Shown here piece by piece: positions 32,357-47,161 of a stretch of DNA of 64,000 bases; position 1 is the first letter of the stretch, and each line of letters opens with the position of its first letter. A program made the translations under genes and the position numbers. Source of the stretch: Adiantum capillus-veneris. Its lineage: Eukaryota; Streptophyta; Polypodiopsida; Polypodiales; Pteridaceae. The stretch is from the NCBI GenBank assembly GCA_014529385.2, contig CM043959.1:86773529-86837528 (forward strand), given 5' to 3'. The notes under the pieces are model-generated. The model was not told the DNA's origin. It did not search any database and saw nothing but the letters and a program-made list of their open reading frames with translations.

Positions 32357-33033
32357 TCAAAACTCATTGTAAGACATCATAACTTCACTTTCATCCTCAC
32401 TTTGTACATAGTCACATCCATCAAAACTCATTGTCAGACAACATATCTTCACTTTCATCCTCACTTTGTACACAGTCACATCCATCATCTTCATAACTTG
32501 CTTGTGCATCAACTGGATTAACATCTCCTCTTCTTTTGAACACTTTAATCCTTTTTTTTTCACAACGAGAATTTTCATTTTTGTCCCATCTAACTCACAC
32601 AAGGTATAAGTTGCATTCCCACACACATCCTTCACAACATAAGGACCAAACCATCTCTTTGCAAGCTTCCTTATTGTTAAGTTTTGGTATCAAGACTCTT
32701 GGCGTACACCAACATCCAATCACCTTCCTCAATATCTTTTGTCTTGAATTTGTGCCTCCTATCAAACCTATCTTTATTCTTTCCTCAATATCTTCATGCC
32801 TTCTTTCCAATTGTTGTATTTGTAAAGCAAGAATGTCTTCCGTACTCATTCCATCCTCCCAAGGTAGTATATTCCGTGTAGGAATCATGTCCCCAGTTTT
32901 GGCATTACAGGTTTCTAACCATACATTAACTCAAAAGGCATATAACTAATAACTAAGCTATGCATTGTACGATTGTCCACCCCATAAAGCATAAGTAAAT
33001 AACCTAGGCCACACTTCCAATTTACCTTTGCAA
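32357..33033 (-). pseudogene. G4: tail of an old gypsy integrase with duplicated acidic C-terminus
   Basis: Read right to left in changing frames: VWPRLFTYALWGGQS (end of core), SYMPFELMYG, then EDILALQIQQLERRHEDIEE, and KDVCGNATYTLCELDGTKMK, which is the GPY/F-type module that follows the core in gypsy integrases. Between them GDWMLVYAKSL occurs in another frame. The C-terminal end is an acidic segment present twice: VQSEDESEDMLSDNEF and VQSEDESEVMMSYNEF, from a tandem DNA duplication of about 63 bp including the stop codon (32357-32483). The LTR array inserted at 33034 cuts the upstream part away. Confidence 0.7.
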
Positions 33034-33299
33034 TGAAAGGTTATGGTGGATCGCACAATGAACCATTCATTAAGGAAATGAACATATTGATTGCATTAGA
33101 CAACACTGTGAATACAGAGGGTTCTTTTATACAAATGTGTTACATGGACCTTGCCTTCTACACATGCTTCTCACACACACAAGCTTCTTGTTGACACACA
33201 CTTCTTGCCTTTATTGATGGCACACACATATTCCACATGACTTCTAAGCTAGGGGGTTTTCCCATGCGTGTGAGGTGCTACAATGTTCGCACCCCAACA
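33034..33299 (-). repeat. Array LTR1
   Basis: 266 bp, TGAAAGGTTATGGTGG...GCACCCCAACA, inserted into the G4 integrase relic. Confidence 0.75.
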
Positions 33300-33611
33300 A
33301 CCTTCCCCTTCTGGATATAGAACTCACACAAGTTGCCCCCCCTCAAAAAAAATGAGAATGAGGATATAGAACTCACACAAGTTTGCCTCCCCTTGACACA
33401 TAGGGTGTAGGCACACAAATTCTCCCCTCACACAAAAGTAGGAAGGCAAACACAGGCCTCTCCTACTACACAAGGGTGAAGTACACAAATTCCCTAAACA
33501 TAAGGGTGGATACACAAACTTCCCCTAGCACGCACAAGAGGGTATGGAGACACACAAACTAAACGCTTCACATATACACAATTTTATTCTAGTGGTTGGA
33601 GGATCCTTTCC

Positions 33612-33636
33612 TGTGAGTGTGTGAATGCAGTGCATG

Positions 33637-33686
<50 letters not shown>

Positions 33687-36255
33687 GGGTGGAGTAGCTC
33701 ACCACACCATCTATGAGAGATCCCCTTATTCTTTACTAGAAGGTGTGTACAAATGATGGGTGGTCGGACGTCTTTGGCATGTCTGGCCCAGGTAAGAGGC
33801 ACACCACCTTTACCCCACCAATCTCCCACTTAAAGGCGAATCTGCCGATAAATGGTACTACTATTGGACCTAGTAATATGTACGGGGTATAGGGAGGAAG
33901 CTCATATCAACCTATGCCCACTAGCTCTCTCAAATTGGACATGTCGCTGTATAGGCTCTAACGATGTATAGAAGTGTAGATCCCTACTAGAATCATCATG
34001 TATACCCTACAAGTATCCTGTAATGACCAACGCTACTCCATGATCCAACATGCTAGTGTTAGTCATCGCACGACTAACAATCCCAACTACAAACGCTCCC
34101 ATTGTAGCTGTTATGTTGGGTCTTGACACTAAGAGGTCATACATGAGAGTCCCGAAGGCTGATGATAAATGTGTAATCTCTCTCTCACAGCATATCCGTG
34201 GCAATCACATCAATGCCATGTGCAGTGATCTCTGCCAATTTATCCACAATAGGTATCTCAACACTCACTGCATCACTACTAGAACTAGTCATGCATGGAT
34301 GTGTCAATCTTGACTCTAGGGTAGTCGCCACTCCCTCATCATCCATAGGGACTATATCCACATGTCCTAGCATAACCATATCAGCCTATAGCATGAGCAT
34401 GTCAAAGAACTCCATATCTCTCATCTCCATGGTAGGAGGCATCTTGCCCTAAGAGGATCAATTTGTTGTGTCTCTCTAGAGCATGACCCCTCTAACTCTG
34501 TATCTACAGACATGTCGTGCACAACAATTTGGAGCTCATGCGTGAAAGATATGTGTCTAGTCTCTCATTGACATGACTGTAGTGTAATCAAGACTATGCG
34601 TCTTGCACCTTAGATACATGCATAGGGTACACAAAGCCAATCCTGGCTCCTCTCACAATGACTAGAGAATTGTAATGCATCTAGAAAGAGTGCTCTCTAA
34701 GCACTACCTGACATCCTTTGTCTCTCAAGTGTCTCACCAAGATCAAATTGTGTCTCAGCTGAAGAATATATCACACATGACGAAGTGTGTATAATGCGCC
34801 ACTAGGCAATGACAAACATACGTCTCAAGCACCCTCTATGTCACATGCTAAACCATCAGCAATTCGCACACAACCAAGTGATCCCACTAGAGAAATTACT
34901 AAACCACTCACTACATGGTGTGAGGTGGAAATCCGCATCGCCATCTAGTGACCACTGTGGAGAAAGTGTGTTATCCATAGACGTATCTGCAAGATGTATA
35001 CTCGAGGCAAGTGTGACATCATAGTCACTGGCATATAATGTCACTATAACTGCCTCTCTAACATGTGTCAAAGTCGCATCTACATCTTGCATACATTTGC
35101 ATTGATATATCATGCATCTAAAGTAACGTCATCAAATGTGACCGGTGTGACCACAATGCCAATATCTCAAGTGTCGACCCGAACAAGATTGTTGTCTCAA
35201 AAGAGAAGTGCACCAAAACCTAGAACGAAAGGAACTCCTTATGGGGAGAAAACACTCTCAAAAGAGCTCACTAGCACTCATAGTGCTCAAGCGCATCAAT
35301 GCATAAAATCTCCCACGGTACTGTAACCACACTATGCTCTACAATTGTCACATTGATGCAAGTCTCAACTGCCAAAAGTACTTGGAACCTGTAGAGCAAG
35401 TGGGAGAACAACTCAACCACTGCCTAAGCTCAAGTCCGGCTACCTAACTCATAGCCACTACGAGCCAAAGACTCTCACAATGTGATGCCAAAACACTATG
35501 ACAAAGAAACCCCTTAGTTCCAAAATGCAATCAAAGCGTGTCTGCAAACCATGTGCACGAACACACAAAATCGTGGAAAAAATCCGACAGACTTATGGCA
35601 GTATTCCGGCTATCTAACCATTATGAACATACATGCCATAAACATGCTCAAGACCATGAGCAAATTATGCACGAAATCCGCACTCAAACATACATGAGCT
35701 GCACCAACATCTTGCAATCCGAGCAACCTGTGATGAATCCGCTCTTGAATTGTGAGAGTCCATAAGAGTGTATACATCCACTAAATGTCCTCAATTTATG
35801 CACATCAATTTGTTGAGCTTTTCATCCCATACTCTCTTCGCTGAGAGAAAACCATAAGTGCACAAAAAAAGAGAACAACCACGCTCAATCCGAGCTATCT
35901 GGATGTAGCAAATCACTACAATAGGCATACATGATCTGCAACTTTCAGAACACCCTGCAGTTGATCAATTGATATCTCTCAGACCGTTAAAAATTAGCAA
36001 AAACTTCCTTTTGCAAAGTTGTAGATCTCAAAAAAAGGTCAGGAGTGGAACATGCTATTTTACAGGTCAAAACAAGATTGTAAAAAGCTACATATGTATA
36101 CCCTCAACCTAAAGGCAGTCTGCCAAATGTGCAGCAAAATCGGTGCGGAATTTGGAAAAACTTTCAATTGGAAAGTTGTAGACCACGAAGTTTTTGGTAA
36201 GAAATCAAGCAATGATGTTGTACGCACAGTTTTTTTGGCAACACCTTTACCTACA
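33612..36255 (-). mobile_element. C4: decayed copia element inside array unit 1
   Basis: A 209-bp LTR-like end (33612-33820, TGTGAGTGTGTG...TACCCCACCA) is followed by CTTTAAGTGGGAGAT in minus sense, nearly the C3 polypurine tract. Decayed minus-strand pol pieces follow: FGTLMYDLLVSRPNITATMG near 34150, LVRHLRDKGCQVVLREHSF near 34750, and WSLDGDADFHLTPCSEWF near 34950, which is a copia protease site with DSGA changed to DGDA. Integrase and most of RT are missing, so a deletion lies between about 34200 and 34650. The right edge, about 36255, is where array sequence resumes; no 5' LTR is visible. Confidence 0.65.
33641..33682. repeat. (GA)n microsatellite in C4 LTR
   Basis: About 20 GA units. 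Confidence 0.95.
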
Positions 36256-37270
36256 CATGACATACAAGAAGATACCAAAATTATGATGGCCAATGAGGCT
36301 TAAGAATGGCACTTTGGACCTATGTGTGAAGCGTCCCTTGAGGAAATGGTGCTCAATGCTTAACATCAATGTCCCTTGAGGGAATGGTGCTCAATGCCAT
36401 GTGGTTGTATAGGTGGGAGCAATGCACTATGGTGAATTGCTAAGGGCCAAAAAAATTTATAACATGAGAATGAGTCCAAAAACTGGCACCTCCACTTTCC
36501 ACTACAGACGTAAGCGTGAGCTCAAGGCAAAGGGTCATAATCGAGAGGGCATTAAATTTCAGACTCGAGAGGTGGTTGGTGGTGGATTTGCTCGTAGGAC
36601 ATAAGTGGCCGATTAGTGCGGCATTGAGGCAGCGGGTTGGATTACACAAACTTTGTTGAGTAACCGGTAGTAGAATGTAGTTGTGGATAGCATTGATTAA
36701 AGTGAGAGCAACAATCTTAGAGCACTCAGTAGTAGCACACGATGCTAGCCGAGATAATGTGCAGTGTATGTTTGTAGTGGGCACAGGTTCTGATAGAAAA
36801 CAAGGGCAACGGATGTTTGGTGCAGCAAAGAAGGCTTGAGTAGGTGTAAAGGAAGCTGGTGGGATTTGCCAAGGGTATCAATGTTGGGAGCAACACTCAA
36901 GGGCCGAGGCCTTGCAAGAGACGGGTCAGATGTTGGATAGGATTTTGCCAAAGTGGGATTGCTTCAAGTGAGCAACATGTGTGGAGGAAAAATCAAGATG
37001 AGTGGCCGACGTGTAGGATGTATGGGTTGTAGCAGGTGTTGACAAAGCTTTTGCAAAGGTTACAATTAGGCGAATCGAGAGTCAACACCCAAGGTGATGA
37101 CAACATTGCTAATAACCGCGAGCCAAAAAACTTGGTGCAAGCCACTGGTGTTGGCAGTAAGTGTAAGAAAATGCCAATTTTCTAAATTGAGATCAAGTGT
37201 CGATTTCTCCTCTATGAAGTGGGCTCCCACCCAAAAAAGACACAAATAAACAAATACACAACTTAAAATA

Positions 37271-38613
<1,343 letters not shown>

Positions 38614-39099
38614 CTCTCTCTCTCAAAAGTGCCCTTTCAAAGAGAAATGATTGTGTGTAGTGAAGATTGAGGGTTCTAATTGAGATAGCAAATCTCACCC
38701 AATTTAAGTAGATAAGGGCTCATATCAAAGCTCTCATGAAGGGCTACATTTTGATGTGTGTGCATGTGTTAAGGTTCTGACGGATCCAAACCTACAAGCT
38801 CACCAAAAAAGAGGGCTCACATATAAAGGAATCACTATAAAGATTAAAAATTATCAACCTTGGTATACCACCACACACTAGTGATTACATCATACAAGTG
38901 TAGTGGCTCACTGCTATTGCCAAGAACTTGCCCAATCTTTGATTCAATCAACAATTGTAAGTATTTTTATTGCTAAAGAATCTAAGGGTGGAAATTATGA
39001 TTAATGATTAAGCATGTAGTGATGCTTAATCTAGCATAGGGAAGAGATTAATATTTAGGGTTATGTTCATGCCAACATGATGATGGCTCTGATACTAAT

Positions 39100-39377
39100 T
39101 GAAAAATTATGGTGGATGGCACAATTAACCATTCATTATGGAACTGAACATAGTGATTGTATTAGACAACACTGTGAATACAAAGGGTTGCTTTATACAA
39201 ATTTTTCATGGACCGTGCCTTCTACAAATGCTTCTCACACACACACACACACACACAAGATTCTTGCTGACACACACTTCTTGCCTTTATCAATGGCACA
39301 CACATATTCCACATGACTTCTAGGCTAGGGGGTTTTCCCATGAGTTTGAGGTGCTACAATGTCCACACCCCAAAACA
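39100..39377 (-). repeat. Array LTR2
   Basis: 278 bp, TGAAAAATTATGG...CACCCCAAAACA, aligned with LTR1; it contains (AC)n at 39236-39257. Confidence 0.75.
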
Positions 39378-41061
39378 CCTCCCCATGTGGGTATATCACT
39401 CACACAAACTGCCTCTCCTCAAAAGAAAAAAGGATGAAGGAACACAAATTTTCCTCCCCTTGACACATAGAATGTAGGCACAAAAATCCTCCCCTCACAC
39501 AAAAATAGATAGGCAAACACAAGCCTCTCCTACACAAGGGTGAAGTACACAAATCCCCTGAACATTAAGGTGGATGCACAAACTTCCCCTAACACACACA
39601 AGAGGGTATGGAGACACACAAATTGAGTGCTCCACATATAGACAATATTATTTTAGTGGTTGGAGGATCTTCTCTCCCGCATAGGTGGTGAAAACATTGT
39701 TTTAGTTTCCATGTGGTTGTTGTTGCTGGATGATGTTGTTGTAGTTGTTCATTGCTTTATGTTGTTGATTGATTGATCTCGTGCTCAACTAGCCATGTGA
39801 TGCGTCATAGGTTGTTGATGCCTTGAGATGGGCTTGTCATACACATCATAGGTGGTGCACATGTTTGTGGCACTTGAGGAAGGTCTTACCTTTTCCAAGG
39901 TAGTGTCTAGTCCTCTCATAAGAATAGGCATAAGTGCTAATCAAGAATATAGAAATACATTTTCTTGGGTTTTGTAAAGTCACATTGGTGCATTGTGATG
40001 ATGGCATTCATTTTGAATACAAGAGTGTGTGAGGTATCTCTAATGCATAAATGGATAAATAAGTTTTAGGGATGATCTTGTAAGCACACAAGAAGTATAC
40101 CAAAATGATGATGGTCTATGAGGCTTAAGGGTGGCATTTTGGCCCTATATGTGAAGAGTCCCTGGAGGAATGATGCTCAATGCTTAAAATCACTACCATG
40201 TGGTTGTGTAAGTGGGAGCAATGCGCTATGGTGAATTGCTAAGGGCAAAAAAAAAATTATAACATGAGAATGGGCCCAAAAAATGGCACCTCCACTTTCC
40301 ACTATGCATGGAGGTGCGAGCTCAAGGCAAAGGGACAACACCAAGTAGGAATCAAATTTTAGACTCAAGAGGTGGTTATGGAGGATTTTCTCATAGGGCT
40401 TAAATGGGTGATTGGCGTAGCACTCAACGGGTTAGATTACACAGACTTTGCTAACTAATCGCCAGTAGCATGTAGTTGTGGATAGCACCGATTGAGGCAA
40501 GGGAAACAATCTTGGAGCACTCAGTAGCATGCGATGCTAGCCGAGATAATGTGCAATGCATGTTTGTAGTGGGCATAGGTTCTGGAAGAAAACAAGGGCA
40601 GTGAATGTTTGGTGCAACGAAGAAGGCTTGCACCGGTGTAAAGGTAGCTAGTGGGTTTTGGTAGGGGTATCAACATGGGGAGCAACACTTTAGGGCTGAG
40701 GTCTTGCAAGGGACAGGATGTTGGATAGGATTTTGGGAAAGCGAGATTGCTTCAGGTAAGCAACGTGTGTGGAGAGGAAAGGGAGATAAATGGCCAACGT
40801 GGAGGATGTATAAGTTGTAGCAGGTGTTGACAAAGCTTTTGCAAAAGTTTACAATCGGGGAAGTCGAGAGGCAAGACCCAAGGTAATGATGTGATTGTTG
40901 ATGATGGCAAGCGAAAAAACTTGGTGCAAGCAGCTGGCAGTGTCAATATGTGTGAGAAAATACCAATTTTCCCAATTGAGAGCATGTGTCAATTTTTCCT
41001 TTATAAAATGGGATCCCACAAAAGAACAAGGCACAAACAAACAAACACACACCTAAAAATA

Positions 41062-41120
<59 letters not shown>
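41062..41120. repeat. (CT)n microsatellite, array unit 2/3 junction
   Basis: 59 bp of CT with one TA interruption; equivalent to 37274 and 43548. Confidence 0.95.
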
Positions 41121-41123
<3 letters not shown>

Positions 41124-41678
41124 AGTGGCCTTTCAAAGAGCTAAATGAATGTGTGTAATGAAGATTAGAGACAAGGATAATTAGGGTTCTAATTGAGCTA
41201 GCAAATCTCACAAAATTATTAAATGATTGTGTGTTAAGATTAGAGACAAGGATAATTAGGGCTTTAGTTGAGCTAGCAAATCTCACCTAAATTAAGTAGA
41301 TAAGGGCTCATATCAAAGGCCTTATGAAGGGTTACATTTTTATGTGTAGGTCTGAAGATTCTGATTAATCCAAAGCGACAAGCTTGCCAACAAGACGGAT
41401 CATATACAAAGCAATCACTAAAAAGATTAAAAATCATAAACCATATTATACCACCACACATTAGTGATTATATTAAACAAGGGTAGTGGCTCATTGGTAT
41501 TGCCAAGAAATTGACCAATCTTTGTTTCAATCAACAAGTGTATTTTTTTTGTAAAGAATCTAAATGGAAATTATGATTAACGGCTGTTAAGCATGTAGTG
41601 ATGATTAATCTAGCATAGGGAAGAGAAAAATCTCTAGGGTTAAGCTCATGCCAACACAATGATGACTTTGATACCAAT

Positions 41679-41860
41679 TGAAAGGCTATGTTGGATTGTA
41701 CAATGAACCATTCATTATAGAAATGAGCATAGTGATTGCATCACACAACACTGTGAATACAAAGGGTTGCTTTATACAAATTTGTCACATGGACCTTGCC
41801 TTCTACACATGTTTCTCACACACACACAAGCTCCTTGTGACACATAGTTCTTGCCTAACA
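41679..41860 (-). repeat. Array LTR3 (internally deleted)
   Basis: 182 bp, TGAAAGGCTATG...TTGCCTAACA; about 85 bp near the right end present in LTR1 and LTR2 is missing. Confidence 0.7.
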
Positions 41861-43540
41861 ACCCTCCCCTTGTGGGTATGGCACTCACACAAATTTCCTC
41901 CCCTCAAACAAAAACGAGGATGAAGGAATAGAAAATTTCCTCCTCTTGACACATAGGGTGAGGCACAAAAATCCTCCCCTCACACAAACGTAGTTAGGAA
42001 AACACAAGCCTCTCCTACACAAGGGTAAAGTACACAAATTCCCTGAATATAACTGGGGATACACAAACTTCCCCTATCATATGCAAGAGGGTATGGAGAC
42101 ACACAAACTGAGTGCTTCACATATACACATGGTTATTTTAACGGTTGGAGGAGCTTCTCGCCCACTTAGGTGGTGCAAATGTTGTTTTAGTTGCCATGTT
42201 GGTTGTTGTTGTGATGTTGTTGTAGTTTTTCATTGCTTTTTGTTATTGATTGATTGATCTTGTGCTTGAATAGACATATGGGCATGTCATAGGTGATTGA
42301 TGCCTTGATGGGCACGTCATACACATCATAGGTGGTGCACATGTTTGTGGCACTTGAGGAAGGTCTTTCCTTTTGCAAGGCACTGTCTAGTCCTCTCATA
42401 AGAATAGGCATAAGTGCAAAATCACAAATATAGACGTAAGTTTTCTTAGGTAATGTAAAGTCACATTGGTGCATTGTGATGATGGAATTCATTTTGGATA
42501 CAAGAGTGTGAGAGGTTTTTGTAAAGCGCAAATGGACAAATACGTTTTAGGGAACATCTTGTAAACACACAAGAAGTATACCAAAATGATGATGGCCAAT
42601 GAGATTTAAGGGTGGCACCTTAGCCCTATGTGTGAAGAGTCCCTTGAGGTAATGGTGCTCAATGCTTAAAATCAATGCCCTATGATTGTGTAGGAGGAGC
42701 AATGCACTATGGTCAATTTCTAAGGGCCAAAAAATTTATATAACATGAGAATGGGCCCAAAAAATGGTACCTCCACTTTCCACTATAGACATAGGTGCGA
42801 GCTTGAGACAAAGGAACATCACAACGAGCGAGCATCAAATTTTAGATTCCAAAGGTGGTTGACAATAGATTTGGACATAAAGCATTAACGGGCAATTGTC
42901 ACAACACAGATCACAACGGGTTGGATTATGATAACTTTGCAGAGTTATCGACAATAACATGCAGTTTTGTATGATTCTGATTGAGGAGAGGGCAACAATC
43001 TTGGAGCACTCAATAGCACATGATACTAGTTAAGATAATGTGCATTATATAATTATAGTGGGCATAGATTTTGGTAGAATGCAAGGGAGACAAATATTTG
43101 GTGCACCAAAGAAGGCTTGAGTAGGTGTAGAGGTAGCTAGTGGGATTTGGAAGGGGTTTAAATGTGGGGAGTTTCACTCAAGGGCCAAGGCCTTGCAAGA
43201 GATTGGTCGGATGACGGATAGGATTTTGGGGAAGCGATATTGCTTCAAGTGAGTAACTTGTGCAGAGGGGCAAGAGATATGAGTGGCTGACATGTAGGAT
43301 GTATGGGTTGTAGCAGGCGATGACAAAGATTTTGCAAACGTTACAATTGGAGTAATTGAGAGTCAAGACCCAAGGTGATGATGGGATTGGTGATGACAGC
43401 AAGCCAAAAAAATTGGTGCAAGTAGATGGCATTGGCAGTAAGTGTGAGAAAATGTCAATTTTTAAATTGACAACGTGTGTTGATTTTTTGTTTATGAAGT
43501 GCACTCCCACAAAAAAAGGCACAAACAAACAAACACACAC

Positions 43541-43547
<7 letters not shown>

Positions 43548-43579
<32 letters not shown>
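43548..43579. repeat. (CT)n microsatellite, array unit 3
   Basis: About 15 CT units at the position equivalent to 41062. Confidence 0.95.
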
Positions 43580-43580
<1 letters not shown>

Positions 43581-44049
43581 AAGTGAACTTTCAAAGAGCT
43601 AAATGATTGTGTGTTATCAAGATGAGAGACAAGGATAATTAGGGTTTTAGTTGAGTTAGCAAATCTCACCCAAATTAAGTACATAAGGGCTCATATCAAA
43701 TCCCTTATGAAGGGTTACATTTTAATGTGTGTGTAGGTGTGAAGGTTCTGATTGATCCAAAGCTACAAGCTTGCCATCAAGAGGGATCATATACAAAGCA
43801 ATCACTAAAATATTAAAATCATAAACCATATTATACCACCACACACTAGTGATTATATCAAACAAGGGTAGTGGCTCATTGGTATTGCCAAGAACTTGCC
43901 CAATCTTTGATTCAATCAACAAGTGTAAGTAATTTTATTGCGAAAGAATCTAAGGGAAAATTATGATCAACAATTAAGCATGTGTTGATGATTAATCTAG
44001 CGTAGGGAAGAGATAAATATCTAGGGTAATGCTCATGTCAACATGCTAT

Positions 44050-44404
44050 TACTACGTCCTCTTTGAGGAGCAACAAAATCTTGTTCAACACTATTTATCT
44101 CTATTCTTTCTTGAAAGTGACTCATGTAATAGCATGTGCATAACGCATCAACCTTGAAAGCTTAAGGGTTTCCTTGGGTCAAAGGTCTTCAAGTACTAGC
44201 AAAAGTATGGTAAGAGTTTGGCAATGCATCAGGAACAATCTACAGAAGGGAATTAATAACAATCTACAAAAGTATGGTAAGAGTTTGGCGATGCATCAGG
44301 AACAATCTACAGAAGGGAATTAATAACAATCTACAAAAGTATGGTAAGAGTTTGGCAATGCATCAGGAACAATCTACAAAAGGGAATTAATAACTTCATT
44401 TGTT
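44050..44404 (-). pseudogene. C2-family gag fragment with triple 66-bp tandem repeat
   Basis: Matches the C2-family gag at 51030-51330. The block GTATGGTAAGAGTTTGGC...GAATTAATAAC is repeated three times between about 44199 and 44395. It abuts array unit 3 on the left and the oppositely oriented C5 on the right. Confidence 0.65.
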
Positions 44405-46756
44405 GCTAGAAACATAGTGCAAAAAATTGGACGATAAGAAGCAAAAGCTACAAGTTATACCATCCGCAAACAAAACGTATCTTGGTTTCTCAAGATGTTG
44501 GATTTGTGGAAGATTCTATTCAGCGTTTGCTATAATGTACTAGAAACAATAATGTAAGCTCACAAGACATTTATGTTTCTTTTCTGCTTCTTTTTAATGG
44601 CAAAAACTTGAATGTAAGTTCCAATGAGACAAATGTACAACCTTTGGAGATTTCAAAAAACGCTACAAATCAGCCTATTATTTATGCAAGTGTACATGAT
44701 GTATTTATTGTGGAAAGGATAGAGAATGAAGAGGCTAGAGGTATGCCAAAATGGCTAGTGTATACTTTGCTTGGCAATAAATTGGATGCACCTACGTCTA
44801 GTCATACTACTTAAGGTTCTTGCCATGCATCATATGCATCAGATTCTTATGCTTTGGTTGTTTCTAGTTTATGTGATGAATAAGAACCTCTTTTTTTTAA
44901 TGAAGCATAGAGTTTAGAAAATTGGATGATTGGAATGCAATCAGAATTCGATATATCAATAGAGAATGAAACATGAAAATTATGTGATTTGCCTCCTAGC
45001 AAAAAGGACATTGATACAAAATGGGTTTACCAGTTGAAACGTAAGCCGTATGGTGAGATTGATCGCTACAAGGCTAGGCTTATTGCAAAATGTAATGCAC
45101 AATAGAAAGGCATTGATTATGAAGAGACTTTTGCTCCCACTTGTCATATGACTAATGTTCATTTTCTATGTGCATTGACAACTTACTTTGGATGGAATGT
45201 ACATCAATCAGACATTGGTATTTTTTTTTTGAATGTTGATATATTTGAGAAAGTAAATGTAATGCACCCTTGTGGCTTTGTCAAAAAAGGATAAGAAAAG
45301 AGAGTGTGAAATGAAAGAAAGCTATATATGGGGTGAAGTAGTCTCCTCGTACTTGGCACGAGAAATCTTGCACTTATTTGGTTCAACAAGGCTTTCATAA
45401 TAGTACAAATAAAAGCACTTTGTATGTCAAATGTGAGGATGATATATTTCTCATCGTCATTTTGTATGCAGATGATTTGCTGATAATTGGTCCGAATGAA
45501 ACACACATTGCTAAAATTATGGCTGAATTGATTGTCACTTTCAAGATGAAAGACTTGGGGCTTTTGCATCGCTTCTTGGGCATAAAATTTAAGTAAGGCA
45601 AGCAAGCTACATAGAGACATTACTATGTAAGTTTGGACTTGAGGACTACAAACCTATTGCTACTCCAATGGAAACAAGTTTGAAATTGAGGCTTTATGAT
45701 GTCGAACATCTTGCTGATGTCATATTTATCAAGGATGTCTTATTTATTTATGCAATATTAGGTCGGATATTTAGTTTGTAGTCTCACAGGTTAGCAAATT
45801 TATGCATAGCCTAGGGTTTGGTTGTTAAAAGGATCTTTTGCTACTTGAGTGGAACTTTACATCTTGGGTTGTTTTATACCAAGGGAGATCATTGTTGCCA
45901 TATATGGATGGTTTATCAAACTCACAATGGGTTGGTTCTTATGTCACACGAGTAGCCACAAGTGGAGTTTGTCTCATGCTCGATAGCTCATGCACATCAT
46001 AATTGAGAAAGAAGCAACCTATTGTGGCCACTTCCAGCTGTAAAATTGAGTATGTGACAATCTTCATAGCTATAGTTGAGTGCATATGGCTCAGACGCCT
46101 GATGGCTGATGTTGTGTTGGATAGGAAAATGCCAACATCATCAACACTCACAGTCAGAGCACATGGGTAGTTGCAAGGAACCTAGTTTTTCATCCTTGTA
46201 CAAAGCACATTGAGGTTCATTATCAATATGTTAGGGAGATACTCTCAGTAGGAGAGATCAGCTTGGCTTATGTGGAAACATAGGAAAACTTTCTAGATCT
46301 TTTCACAAAGGCATTGCCTCATAAGAAGTTTGAGCCTTTTTGAAAAGCTTTGGCCTTGCTTTACTTTGTGGATTGATCATTTCCTTAGGGCATCACACTT
46401 CCCTATACCCTATGTGCCAGCTCTCATTCTCCGCATCACTCCTAGGGGGGTTTTGTTACCATATTTATGGTTGTGATGTGTGAACACACTTATGACTATT
46501 GGGTCCCCTTTTCTCTCACTAAGAGGTTTTACCCCCATGCATTGTATATACGCTCATCACGCTAGGGCTACCTTATCTTTCTATATCTTCTCCAAGTTGT
46601 GTGTGCATCTCTGCAATGCTAATTCCAACATGCTAGGGCTACCTTATCTTTCTATATCTTCTCCAAGTTGTATATACGCTCATCACGCTAGGGCTACCTT
46701 ATCTTTCTATATCTTCTCCAAGTTGTGTGTGCATCTCTGCAATGCTAATTCCAACA
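44405..46756 (+). mobile_element. C5: 5'-truncated plus-strand copy of the C2 copia family
   Basis: Starts inside the integrase C-terminus (YHPQTKRILVSQDVGFVED near 44460) and runs through linker, RT and RNase H to a 3' LTR. The linker frame 44608-44814 (68 codons) ends RGMPKWLVYTLLGNKLDAPT. RT text includes DTKWVYQLKRKPYGEIDRYK and YEETFAPTCHMTNVHFLCAL; the YVDD box reads ILYADDLLIIG near 45470, so Val is Ala. RNase H follows with ECIWLRRLMAD near 46080. Many stops are present. A polypurine tract CTAGGGGGGTTT precedes the LTR. Confidence 0.85.
46454..46756 (+). repeat. C5 3' LTR with internal duplications
   Basis: Starts TGTTACCATATTTATGG, the reverse complement of the C2 LTR end. A unit ending GCTAATTCCAACA occurs at 46630 and again at 46756, and GCTAGGGCTACCTTATCTTT occurs three times (46562, 46632, 46688). 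The length is therefore inflated. Confidence 0.75.
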
Positions 46757-47161
46757 TGGCTGAGGGATGGGTACTTTGTACAGTACATGTATTACCTTTT
46801 AGAGTACCTTGAGCATGTTGACGAGGATTTTCCATGTGGAAAAAAATACAAGATCCTCTTACACTTTTAGATGAGGTGTTATATGGCAAGGATATTTATC
46901 TGGATAACGTTTGAAAATGTCCACATTTGTTATTTACAACTCACAGTGTATGGAAAGATTTGTCGAAGAGTACTTGGAATTTATCAACTTGCAAAGAAGA
47001 TAAAGACGTGGAAAATTTACCAAGACTAAACCTATATTCATTATTTTATGATTATCTAGCCGTATTAGAGATGGATTTTTGGAAGCGAAATGCATCACTA
47101 ATGAGTAGAGAGAGATTGGATTTGGTTGTGATACAGGAGTAACAATTCTTCTATAAATGTA
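46757..47161. other. Spacer between convergent copia copies
   Basis: 405 bp. A 71-codon plus frame at 46927-47142 (MLFTTHSVWKDLSKS...) has no recognised domain. Confidence 0.5.

Noticed and set aside
45204-45620. 138-codon minus ORF opposite C5 RT
   Set aside because: Antisense shadow of the plus-strand RT.
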